33,435 bases of DNA from Nostoc sp. GT001 (lineage in GTDB: Bacteria > Cyanobacteriota > Cyanobacteriia > Cyanobacteriales > Nostocaceae). The notes below the pieces were generated by a model, which saw nothing but the letters and a program-made list of their open reading frames with translations, made no database searches and was not told the origin of the DNA. Every line of letters starts with the position of its first letter. Positions within the stretch are counted from its first letter, which is position 1. The stretch covers positions 2,347,158 to 2,380,592 of the forward strand of contig NZ_JAUDRJ010000003.1 of NCBI RefSeq assembly GCF_030382115.1, in the 5' to 3' direction. Positions 16,245-22,889 of the stretch are shown piece by piece. A program made the position numbers and the translations under genes.

Positions 16245-17483
16245 ATGAATCGGGTTGCTCGCCGTTGTGTTGCTTACTTGCTGTGTTTGGGATTAGTAGT
16301 CGCTTTAACAGGTTTTTTACCTTCTTCACTGCCAGTTTATTCCCAAAAAACCAGTCCTTTAACTACAGAAATTCGCGGCGTTTGGCTTACTAATGTTGCT
16401 AGTGGTGTACTATTTGTCCCTTGGGGTATTAACCGTGCCATAAATCAATTATCGACTCTCAACTTTAATACGATTTATCCTGTAGTTTGGAACCGAGGAC
16501 ATACTTTTTACAAGAGTACTGTAGCCAAAATAACTACAGGATCAGAAACTCAACCTTTGCTTAACTTCATGCACGGTGGACAGGATGTTTTAGCAAAAAT
16601 AGTAACACTTGCCAAAAATAAAGATTTGAGAGTCATTCCCTGGTTTGAATACGGGTTCATGACGCCGCATTATTCACAATTAGCAAGGCGTTATCCTGAC
16701 TGGTTGACAATTGGGCAAGAAGGTATAAACTCTATTCAAGATGCTCCACCAGAAGAAATCGACAATCTTTTAATAACTAAACAAGCTTGGTTGAATCCCT
16801 TACATCCACAAGTACAAGAGTTTATTCAAGGGTTAATTTTAGAAGTAGTAAGGGATTATGATGTGGATGGTATTCAGCTTGATGACCATTTTGGGATGCC
16901 TGTACAGTTCGGCTACGATCGCTTCACTATTGAACTATACCAGCAAGAACATCAAGGCAAAAGTCCCCCTACCGACCCTTTTAACCCAGAATGGATGCGG
17001 TGGCGGGCAGATAAAATTACTGATTTTATGGCAGAAATCTATCAAGCTGTGAAGGCAGTTAAGCCCAAAATCAAAATATCTCTGTCTCCCAACTATCAAG
17101 CTTTTGCTTATAAATACTATTTGCAAGATTGGGAAAATTGGGTAAAAAAAGGTTTAGTTAATGAGTTAATTTTGCAGGTGTATCGAAACGACAAAAAGTC
17201 TTTTATCGCTCAATTGGAACAACCATCTATAAAATTGGCTCAAAGTCTAATTCCTGTAGGTATTGGTATATCCACAGGAACGGTAGGTAATCCGGTGAAA
17301 ATGGCACAAGTTAGAGAACAGGTTCAGGTAGTACGCGATCGCAATTTTGATGGTATCTCCTTTTTCTACTGGGAGAGTCTGTGGGGTTACATCGTACCGG
17401 AATCACCACAACAGCGACGCAAAGGTTTTTTTGAGATGTTTAATGCAAAAACTGTCAGACTATTACAAACAAAGAAACTTTGA
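16245..17483 (+). CDS. secreted glycoside-hydrolase-like protein (DUF187 / GHL10 type)
   Basis: A 412-residue protein. Residues 1-34 form a signal peptide or anchor (RRCVAYLLCLGLVVALTGFL...). The body is a TIM-barrel glycosyl-hydrolase-like domain of the DUF187/GHL10 type. It begins TEIRGVWLTNVASGVLF and NFNTIYPVVWNRGHTFYKS, and carries the conserved DVDGIQLDDHFGMP segment whose Asp residues are the likely catalytic or sugar-binding ones. Family members are thought to act on cell-wall or extracellular polysaccharide, but activity is poorly established. The next gene overlaps its stop codon (TGATG), so the two are probably co-translated. Confidence 0.82.
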   Translation: MNRVARRCVAYLLCLGLVVALTGFLPSSLPVYSQKTSPLTTEIRGVWLTNVASGVLFVPWGINRAINQLSTLNFNTIYPVVWNRGHTFYKSTVAKITTGSETQPLLNFMHGGQDVLAKIVTLAKNKDLRVIPWFEYGFMTPHYSQLARRYPDWLTIGQEGINSIQDAPPEEIDNLLITKQAWLNPLHPQVQEFIQGLILEVVRDYDVDGIQLDDHFGMPVQFGYDRFTIELYQQEHQGKSPPTDPFNPEWMRWRADKITDFMAEIYQAVKAVKPKIKISLSPNYQAFAYKYYLQDWENWVKKGLVNELILQVYRNDKKSFIAQLEQPSIKLAQSLIPVGIGISTGTVGNPVKMAQVREQVQVVRDRNFDGISFFYWESLWGYIVPESPQQRRKGFFEMFNAKTVRLLQTKKL

Positions 17484-18046
17484 TGCCATTCGCGCCTAAC
17501 AATACTAGATTTGGCTTTACGTTGCTGTGGACTTTAGCTACTTTTGGCGGATTTTTATTGAGTTTACTCTTAATTGAAGTCGGCGAAAAGCCAGATGTTG
17601 GGGTGGTAGAGGCTGCTATTGGCGGATTTGCGATCGCACTTCCTCAAGGTTGTCTTCTCAAACAACCTATATTTTGTATCAGGTGGATTTTGTCAAGTCT
17701 TTTGGGTTGGAGTATTATCACTGCGATCGGTATTGGTGCTGTGGGTTGGATTGTACCTAGCACTCAGATTCTTCCCGTGAGAATCTTGTCAGGGGCGGTT
17801 TATGGAGCTTTTGGCGGTTTGGGGATTGGATTAGCACAATGGTTAGCAATTCCCCAGCCTGTAGCATGGCGATGGATATTTGTTTCTGCGGCAAGTTGGG
17901 CTGTTGCTGTCCCTGTGGGTTCTGCTGTGGGAACAATCTGGCGCTACTTAAGCCAGTTATTTTTAGGTGAAGTCATCGGATTAGGAATCACTTGGCTGCT
18001 GGTTGGTATCCTCACAGGAATCAATGCTTACAAATTGCGATTGTAA
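17483..18046 (+). CDS. small polytopic membrane protein
   Basis: A 187-residue hydrophobic protein with about six predicted membrane segments (for example FTLLWTLATFGGFLLSLLLIEV, AIGGFAIALPQGCLL, WILSSLLGWSIITAIGIGAVGWIV, GAFGGLGIGLAQWLAI, WIFVSAASWAVAVPVG and VIGLGITWLLVGILTGI). The GLAQWL...VAWRWIFVSAASW pattern is repeated in a looser form earlier. It occurs in many unannotated cyanobacterial membrane proteins; no function is known to me. I chose the ATG at 17483 because its A is also the last base of the upstream TGA stop (TGATG coupling); a TTG one codon earlier is possible. Coupling suggests it works with the secreted hydrolase-like protein. Confidence 0.72.
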   Translation: MPFAPNNTRFGFTLLWTLATFGGFLLSLLLIEVGEKPDVGVVEAAIGGFAIALPQGCLLKQPIFCIRWILSSLLGWSIITAIGIGAVGWIVPSTQILPVRILSGAVYGAFGGLGIGLAQWLAIPQPVAWRWIFVSAASWAVAVPVGSAVGTIWRYLSQLFLGEVIGLGITWLLVGILTGINAYKLRL

Positions 18047-18386
18047 GTTGCCACAGACGCGAGCGCATTTTTATTAAGAATTATAAATTTAATTCATGTA
18101 TACTGAGGTTTGCACTTAGATATATGCAACAATCTTGAAAAACCGTTAAAAAATTTCAGTAAGTTTGCCCTAACCTGCAAATGTATTTTCACCTTCAAAA
18201 AGCAGGATTTTGTTAAGCTGACTCCTATTAGCTTTCCTAGATTTCTGACAAGAAGTAGAGAAAGATCAAAATTTCGATGAGCAACAGCTGACAATACTTT
18301 GCTATAGGCGCTAAAGTGCATCTACTACAAGCTTAACGACAAAAGAGCGCCTAGAAGAGTCAGTAATACAAGAGTGGGACTCTCGC
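18047..18386. other. intergenic region before the sensor protein, nothing recognised
   Basis: These 340 bases are AT-rich and carry stop codons in all frames except a 75-codon minus-strand frame (18094-18321) that has no domain features. It presumably holds the promoter of the cyanobacteriochrome gene. I saw no clear -35/-10 pair, terminator or repeat. Confidence 0.5.
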
Positions 18387-20636
18387 ATGAATATAAATCC
18401 AGTGGAATCAACTATGGAGTTGACAAAATTATCGCCACCTCAAATTCTTTTTGGCACAGAAGTAGATGAAAAAAGTAGTAGCGAGCAGTTTCTACTCAGC
18501 ATGTATGATTCTGTACAGGCATCAATATTTGTAGTTGATGTTTTGGAGGATGGAGATTTTCAATATGTGGCCCTTAATCCCACTCATGAACGGTGGATAG
18601 GGATTCGCTCAGACGATCTCCGGGGCAAAAAGCCAGAGGATATCCTCTCTGCTATTGATGCTGCAAAGGTGCGTCAACATTATGTGGACTGTGTAAGCTT
18701 CGGCACAACTATTTCTTACGAACAATGTTTGCAATTCCAGGGAGTTCCTACTTGGTGGAGTACGACTCTCACGCCACTAAAAGATTCTAACTCCAAGGTT
18801 TATCGATTGATTGGTACTAGTAGTAATATTACCTCTGTGAAGCAAGCAGAGCAAGCAGTTGGACTCCAGGTTGAACGAGAACAACTACTAGAAGCGATCG
18901 CTGGACGGATTCACCAATCTGTAAAATTAGAGACAATTCTGCATCAGACTACAATTGAACTGCGACAGTTTTTGAATTGCGATCGCGTGTTAATTTATCG
19001 CTTCGAGACTGATGGTAGTGGAGTAATCATTGCCGAATCAACTGTAGCTGCCAGCGATCCACTGTTGGGAAAAAACATCACCGATCCCTGCTTCAGTGGC
19101 AAACATCCAGAACACTACGGACGAGGTTGCATTCAAGTTGTTGAAGATATTTATGCAGCCGGCTTGCATCCTTGCCATATAGATTTCCTGACATCTTTGC
19201 AGATAAGAGCCAATCTCGTCGTGCCGATTTTCCAAGAGCAAGATATGTGGGGACTATTGATTGCCCAGCATTGCCGTGAATCGCGTCAATGGCAGCAAAC
19301 GGAAACTGACTTGCTCAAGCAGTTGGCAACTCAAATCGGTATTGCAGTCCAACAGGCAGAACTTCATCAGCAACTCCAGGATCTCAAAGCCAAGATGGAG
19401 TTGCAAAAACAGAAACATCTAAATCAGTTGCAGCAGGTGCGAAACTTTGAAGCCTTGGTGCGACGCATGACAGAACAAATCCGCGACAGTCTGGATCAAA
19501 CTCAGGTGTTGCAGACACTTACCCAGGAATTAGCAAAGTTACTAAACCTTGAGCGTTGCCAAATTGAACTCTACAGTACCTGCCAAACTCTAGTTACTAT
19601 TGCTTACGAATACAGCATTAATTTGCCCCAATGTCAAGGATTAACCAAACAGATTGCAGACTATCTTGAAGTTTATCAGCCGCTGTTGCAAAAACAACCA
19701 TTGCAATTTTTGGAAATGGCCTCGGAATGGCAACCAAATTTGCTAGTTATGTCTCAGATGGCTTGTCCAATTTTCGATACTCAAGGGATTTTGGGAAATA
19801 TTTGGTTGACAAGACCATCACAAGAGGCTTTTGACGAATTTGAAATTGAGCTAATGCAGCAGGTAGCAAATGAATGTGCGATCGCCATTCGTCAAGCCCA
19901 GCTTTACAAACAAAACCAGGTACAGGTAAAAGAACTAGAAAAAAGCGATCGCCTCAAAAACCAATTTCTCAGAACCCTGTCCCAAGAACTGCGGACACCC
20001 ATAACAAGCATTAGCCTTGCAGTCCAAACTCTCGAAAGTGTCCTCACACCAGCAGAAATATCAGAAATAGAAATAGTGCCGCAACTCTTGCAGATTCTGC
20101 ATAACGAGTGTGGGCGAGAAAGCAAGTTAATTAACGACCTACTCACACTCACATATCTCGAAGCCGAACCCGATCCTCCAACCTTGATTGCCATTGACTT
20201 TCAAAGCTGGCTTCATCCCATTATCGAGTCTTTTCGAGACCTCACCAACTGCCAGCGACAGCAGTTAAACCTGACTGTCGATCGGGCGCTGCCGCCTTTG
20301 GAGACAGATATCACTGATTTGGAGCGGATTGTCACCGAACTGCTCAACCATGCCTGCAAATATACCCCAGCCGGGGAAGCGATCGCAGTCTCTGCTCAGT
20401 TGATCGGGGATACAGTCGAGCTTAATATTACCAATTCGGGAATAGAGCTTACCAGCAATGAACTCTCGCGGATTTTTGAACCTTTCTATCACCTTTCCAA
20501 ACACGACCCTTGGAAACATAGCGGCACAGGGCTGGAATTGGCATTAGTGCAAAAAATGGTCAGACATTTAGGCGGCTCAATTTATGTAGAGAGTGCAGCA
20601 GGTCAAACCACCTTCACTGTCAAATTCCCCTTTTAA
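18387..20636 (+). CDS. PAS-GAF(DXCF cyanobacteriochrome)-GAF-histidine-kinase-like protein
   Basis: A 749-residue soluble sensor. Order: PAS (about 33-150), first GAF (about 178-325), coiled coil (325-360), second GAF (about 362-508), HisKA-like helices (about 520-590), HATPase-like domain (about 640-749). The first GAF carries D233-P-C235-F and C263-H264. The two cysteines are 28 residues apart, the arrangement of DXCF cyanobacteriochromes, where the CH cysteine holds the bilin and the DXCF cysteine forms a second, reversible link. The second GAF lacks such cysteines. The kinase core is degenerate: the H-box reads LSQELRTP, so the phospho-accepting His is Gln533 (codon CAA at 19983-19985). 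The G1 box Asp is Asn683 with Gly to Glu at 687, and the G2 box reads GTGLELAL. The N-box Asn654 is kept. It may signal without autophosphorylation. It is a single gene; a tRNA gene follows 63 bases later. Confidence 0.88.
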   Translation: MNINPVESTMELTKLSPPQILFGTEVDEKSSSEQFLLSMYDSVQASIFVVDVLEDGDFQYVALNPTHERWIGIRSDDLRGKKPEDILSAIDAAKVRQHYVDCVSFGTTISYEQCLQFQGVPTWWSTTLTPLKDSNSKVYRLIGTSSNITSVKQAEQAVGLQVEREQLLEAIAGRIHQSVKLETILHQTTIELRQFLNCDRVLIYRFETDGSGVIIAESTVAASDPLLGKNITDPCFSGKHPEHYGRGCIQVVEDIYAAGLHPCHIDFLTSLQIRANLVVPIFQEQDMWGLLIAQHCRESRQWQQTETDLLKQLATQIGIAVQQAELHQQLQDLKAKMELQKQKHLNQLQQVRNFEALVRRMTEQIRDSLDQTQVLQTLTQELAKLLNLERCQIELYSTCQTLVTIAYEYSINLPQCQGLTKQIADYLEVYQPLLQKQPLQFLEMASEWQPNLLVMSQMACPIFDTQGILGNIWLTRPSQEAFDEFEIELMQQVANECAIAIRQAQLYKQNQVQVKELEKSDRLKNQFLRTLSQELRTPITSISLAVQTLESVLTPAEISEIEIVPQLLQILHNECGRESKLINDLLTLTYLEAEPDPPTLIAIDFQSWLHPIIESFRDLTNCQRQQLNLTVDRALPPLETDITDLERIVTELLNHACKYTPAGEAIAVSAQLIGDTVELNITNSGIELTSNELSRIFEPFYHLSKHDPWKHSGTGLELALVQKMVRHLGGSIYVESAAGQTTFTVKFPF

Positions 20637-20699
20637 TTCCTTTTTTGGGCATAGCACTAGCTAAATTGTCAAAAGTTATGCTACCATTGTTATTCGTGT

Positions 20700-20771
<72 letters not shown>

Positions 20772-20903
20772 CTCTCTTCAGCCCTTCAGAATTTACCCTT
20801 GCCTAAATCGAGCAAGTACCAACCTTTTAAAGCCCCTATTTTCGGGGATAAATACCAGTAAACCTTTGACTAATTTAACTAAAAATCTCCCTTGCTCTTA
20901 GCA

Positions 20904-20935
20904 GTCTAGTGGAATGTATTGCTTGTCCACTGGAC
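20904..20935. repeat. hairpin downstream of the 51-residue membrane protein gene
   Basis: GTCTAGTGGA (20904-20913) pairs with TCCACTGGAC (20926-20935) with one mismatch. It lies 53-84 bases past the end of the small minus-strand gene at 20988. No U-tract follows on either side, so a terminator role is weakly supported. Confidence 0.4.
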
Positions 20936-20987
20936 GTTTAGAATGTGACGAAATAGAGATTATACTTACTTCTGTTTCTTCTTGGGA

Positions 20988-21143
20988 TTAGTCAAATCCA
21001 AGTTTAAAAAATCCATCTTCTGGTAGGGCTTGCATAATGAAGTAAATTGCAAGTCCTACGGCAGTAATTGCTATAACAGGTAAAAAAACTTCAAAAATCA
21101 AGGTTAAGTTTAAAGCATCCATGAGAGTGATTTTGTCGGTCAT
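20988..21143 (-). CDS. 51-residue single-span membrane protein
   Basis: A short frame reads MTDKITLMDALNLTLIFEVF, then LPVIAITAVGLAIYFIMQAL, then PEDGFFKLGFD. One hydrophobic segment (about 14-38) is flanked by a charged N-terminus and a short acidic and aromatic tail. That is the layout of small thylakoid or plasma-membrane subunits of photosynthetic or respiratory complexes, but I cannot match it to a named subunit (it is not PsbM, PsbX, PetM, PetN or PsaX as I know them). The ribosome binding site is weak (TTAAGA directly before the ATG). The frame's protein-like composition and a hairpin downstream support it. An internal ATG at codon 8 is the alternative start. Confidence 0.5.
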   Translation of the reverse strand: MTDKITLMDALNLTLIFEVFLPVIAITAVGLAIYFIMQALPEDGFFKLGFD

Positions 21144-21288
21144 TCTTAACGTGCTGCGAATCAATTTTCTTTAAACCTAAAATTTTTATTAAATATAGTT
21201 TGAATGTCTTAACTGTCTTAACTGTCCTTGTATCTTTTTCTCATGAGTGATAATTTATTCTGTGTATTTATCTATACGTAGAAAGATC

Positions 21289-21340
21289 ATGAAAAGTATC
21301 ACCAGAATTACACGACTGATTCTAGTGTTTTTGGCATTTT
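21289..21340 (+). pseudogene. 5' fragment of the small secreted-protein gene, cut off by an IS1-like element
   Basis: ATG at 21289 opens MKSITRITRLILVFLAF, a basic start followed by a hydrophobic core, and the frame runs straight into the IS1-like element at 21341. Removing the element and one target duplication joins 21340 to 22106 in the same frame. This restores MKSITRITRLILVFLAFFVS followed by SLTFLFTPQAFAQEN, a complete signal peptide with an AFA-QE cleavage site. It is therefore the original 5' end of the gene now read from 22087. Confidence 0.8.
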
Positions 21341-22096
21341 GGCGTTGCATAATGGCGGTATGAATCATACTGAAACTGGAACATCCCAAAACTTGAGATA
21401 GTGAAGTAGCAATCGAATCGAGTATTTCAGCATTTGTGCTGATTTGGAATAACATAGCGTTTTTCGATGCAATCGAGCGAGATAGTGGCGCAACCGGGTG
21501 TTTTCCCCCTCAACTCGTGTCATGTAAGTCTTGCTCACAATCTGAGTCGCCCTCTGGAATAAAGCCTGGATAGACCAACCATCCATCCGTGACATAGAAA
21601 TAGCACTGCCAAGTACCTACAATATCCCATAACGGTCGAAAAGTTTCGGCGCTATGGTCGCCCAAAACCCACGCTAAAATACCTTGTGTGAAGTGGTTCA
21701 CTGCTGTCCAAAGCCAAACTTTGTTTTTTTTGAGCCGACGAACGTTTCTAGTTCATCGAGTTCGCCAACTTCTGGAATTGTCTCTGGATCATAAACATCA
21801 GGTAGCAGTTCTCCTACAAGTTTTACCCAAGTAATCAATGTCGTGTGATGCACACCTTTGACCCGTTCAATGCCACGAAATCCCATACCATTAACGTACA
21901 TTTTCAGGCATTCCCGTTTCACTTCATCACTGTATCCTTGAGGTGGTTCGTACCGATCAATAAATTGGCGATCGCAATTACAGCAAATGTGATTCTGTTT
22001 ACCTCTTTTATTTCCGTTCTTACGGATATGAGACGACCCACAACGCGGACATTCCATCCAGTTTTACCTCAATTCATACCGCCATTATGCAACGCC
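21341..22096 (-). mobile_element. IS1-like insertion sequence, copy 1 (decayed)
   Basis: A 756-bp element with 25-bp perfect terminal inverted repeats (GGCGTTGCATAATGGCGG... at 21341-21365 and its complement at 22072-22096). It carries an InsA-InsB type transposase read on the minus strand. Its sequence matches copy 2 at 31099-31853 apart from one extra base at 21545, which breaks the transposase frame. Its ends carry an outward-reading ATG (ATTATGCAACGCC). It is inserted in the signal-peptide region of a small secreted-protein gene and now supplies that gene's only in-frame upstream ATG. Confidence 0.93.
21365..22057 (-). pseudogene. IS1-family transposase, frameshifted copy
   Basis: The 119-residue InsA-like part (22057 to 21698) is intact and identical in protein sequence to that of copy 2. 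It has a zinc-ribbon N-terminus CPRCGSSHIRKNGNKRGKQN...CCNCDRQF and a helix-turn-helix MGFRGIERVKGVHHTTLITW. A run of eight A on the coding strand (T run at 21724-21731) is the expected -1 programmed frameshift site leading into InsB. InsB is then broken at PGFIPEGD: one extra base at 21545 relative to copy 2 diverts it to SDCEQDLHDTS and a stop. The remaining reading (QIVSKTYMTRVEGENTRLRHYLARLHRKTL...) is in the other frame. This copy cannot make full transposase but could be mobilised in trans by copy 2. Confidence 0.9.
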
Positions 22097-22467
22097 TAGC
22101 ATTTTTTGTAAGTAGCTTGACATTCTTGTTTACTCCACAAGCATTCGCTCAAGAAAATTGTGAAAAAATCATTAATCAAGGAGCTGCAACTGTTGAAAAT
22201 GGATGGTTTACTCAAGAAGCACCAACAATAGGTTGGTACAAAGGAAATATTACTACAGATGTAAAATATGATGTCTGTACACCAACTTACGTTATAAGAA
22301 TAAATGGGAATGATTGGAATAAACTTGTATCTGAAGGAAAACTAGATGGTTTTCGATATGAAGCATATAAATATGCTGAGAAAGACGGAAATTATCAAAA
22401 TTTCTTATTCAGACAAATCAAAGATAAAGCACCAGTAACAATTACAGCGGCACAATTTAGAGAGTAA
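22087..22467 (+). CDS. small secreted protein of unknown function, start codon now supplied by an IS end
   Basis: A 126-residue frame. The ATG at 22087 and two further codons lie inside the terminal repeat of the IS1-like element (ATG CAA CGC). The native sequence resumes in the target duplication, giving MQRLAFFVSSLTFLFTPQAF then A-QENCEK, so a shortened but still plausible signal peptide remains. The mature part (about 105 residues) contains two Cys residues (C25 and C59) that could form a disulfide, and many aromatic and charged residues (NGWFTQEAPTIGWYKGNITT, WNKLVSEGKLDGFRYEAYKY). No domain is recognised. No Shine-Dalgarno sequence precedes the IS-borne ATG, and the original promoter now lies 756 bp upstream, so expression is doubtful. 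Confidence 0.6.
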   Translation: MQRLAFFVSSLTFLFTPQAFAQENCEKIINQGAATVENGWFTQEAPTIGWYKGNITTDVKYDVCTPTYVIRINGNDWNKLVSEGKLDGFRYEAYKYAEKDGNYQNFLFRQIKDKAPVTITAAQFRE

Positions 22468-22489
22468 TAACTACGCCTAGACTCAGGAT

Positions 22490-22565
22490 AATGTCCGCGC
22501 TCATTTGCTGCTAATAACTGATATTTTCCACCAATTAATTTACAGCGTATTTCAGGTAAATGAAG
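22490..22565 (-). pseudogene. possible remnant of a Uma2-like coding sequence
   Basis: One minus-strand frame reads HLPEIRCKLIGGKYQLLAAN followed by ERGHYPESRR. This resembles the strand-rich C-terminal part of Uma2/DUF820 proteins (GGKYQL...NERGHYP). It has no start and runs antisense into the neighbouring gene, so if real it is a relic next to the palindrome at 22561. The resemblance is by eye only. Confidence 0.25.
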
Positions 22566-22616
22566 TACATGGGTAGGGGCACAACATGTTGTGCCCCTAC
22601 CATCATCTGTACTTCA
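22561..22616. repeat. 30-bp perfect palindrome inside a larger inverted repeat
   Basis: A perfect palindrome spans 22572-22601, with left half GGTAGGGGCACAACA and its exact complement following. It is enclosed by TGAAGTACA (22561-22569) and TGTACTTCA (22608-22616). This is the form of dispersed extragenic palindromes common in Nostocales genomes. No adjacent gene end makes it a convincing terminator. Confidence 0.85.
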
Positions 22617-22620
22617 CCTT

Positions 22621-22663
22621 GGCGTAGCCTCTGTCTGCGACGCGCTGCGCGAACGTAGAGAAG
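22621..22663. repeat. dispersed GC-rich palindrome (family copy)
   Basis: GGCGTAGCCTCTGTCTGCG...GCGCGAACGTAGAGAAG belongs to the same family as the in-gene copies at 1967 and 5473 and the copy at 31945. It lies in non-coding sequence here, directly beside the 30-bp palindrome. Confidence 0.65.
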
Positions 22664-22684
22664 TTGCAATCTGCTGTATAAACC

Positions 22685-22794
22685 AATACGGTTCAGTTAA
22701 GGCTAAAACTCTTTATCAAAGTCAATTTTTTTAACGAACCGCAGAGGCACAGAGGGAACAGAGAGAGGAAAACAATGCTTAACTGAACCGTATT
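22685..22794. mobile_element. 110-bp MITE-like element with 17-bp terminal inverted repeats
   Basis: AATACGGTTCAGTTAAG (22685-22701) and its perfect complement CTTAACTGAACCGTATT (22778-22794) bound a 110-bp segment with no coding capacity. The direct repeat TGCTGTATAAAC occurs at both sides (22672-22683 and 22794-22805), as expected for a target-site duplication of about 11-12 bp. The interior contains the dispersed motif AACCGCAGAGGCACAGAGG. It would need a transposase in trans; neither IS in this window shares these ends. Confidence 0.7.
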
Positions 22795-22889
22795 GCTGTA
22801 TAAACTTCTACACTTGCTTCTAAATCGCAAAGACCGATGATTTATCGCATCTCTTGCCTGAACTGAACACTATTGACTCTCAACTAATC

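Larger units (their letters stand above)
21332..22105. repeat. 9-bp target-site duplication of IS1-like copy 1, one base diverged
   Basis: TGGCATTTT (21332-21340) and TAGCATTTT (22097-22105) flank the element and differ at one base, suggesting the insertion is not very recent. Confidence 0.75.

Noticed and set aside
18094..18321. 75-codon minus-strand frame before the cyanobacteriochrome gene
   Set aside because: Composition not protein-like and it occupies the probable promoter region of the plus-strand gene.
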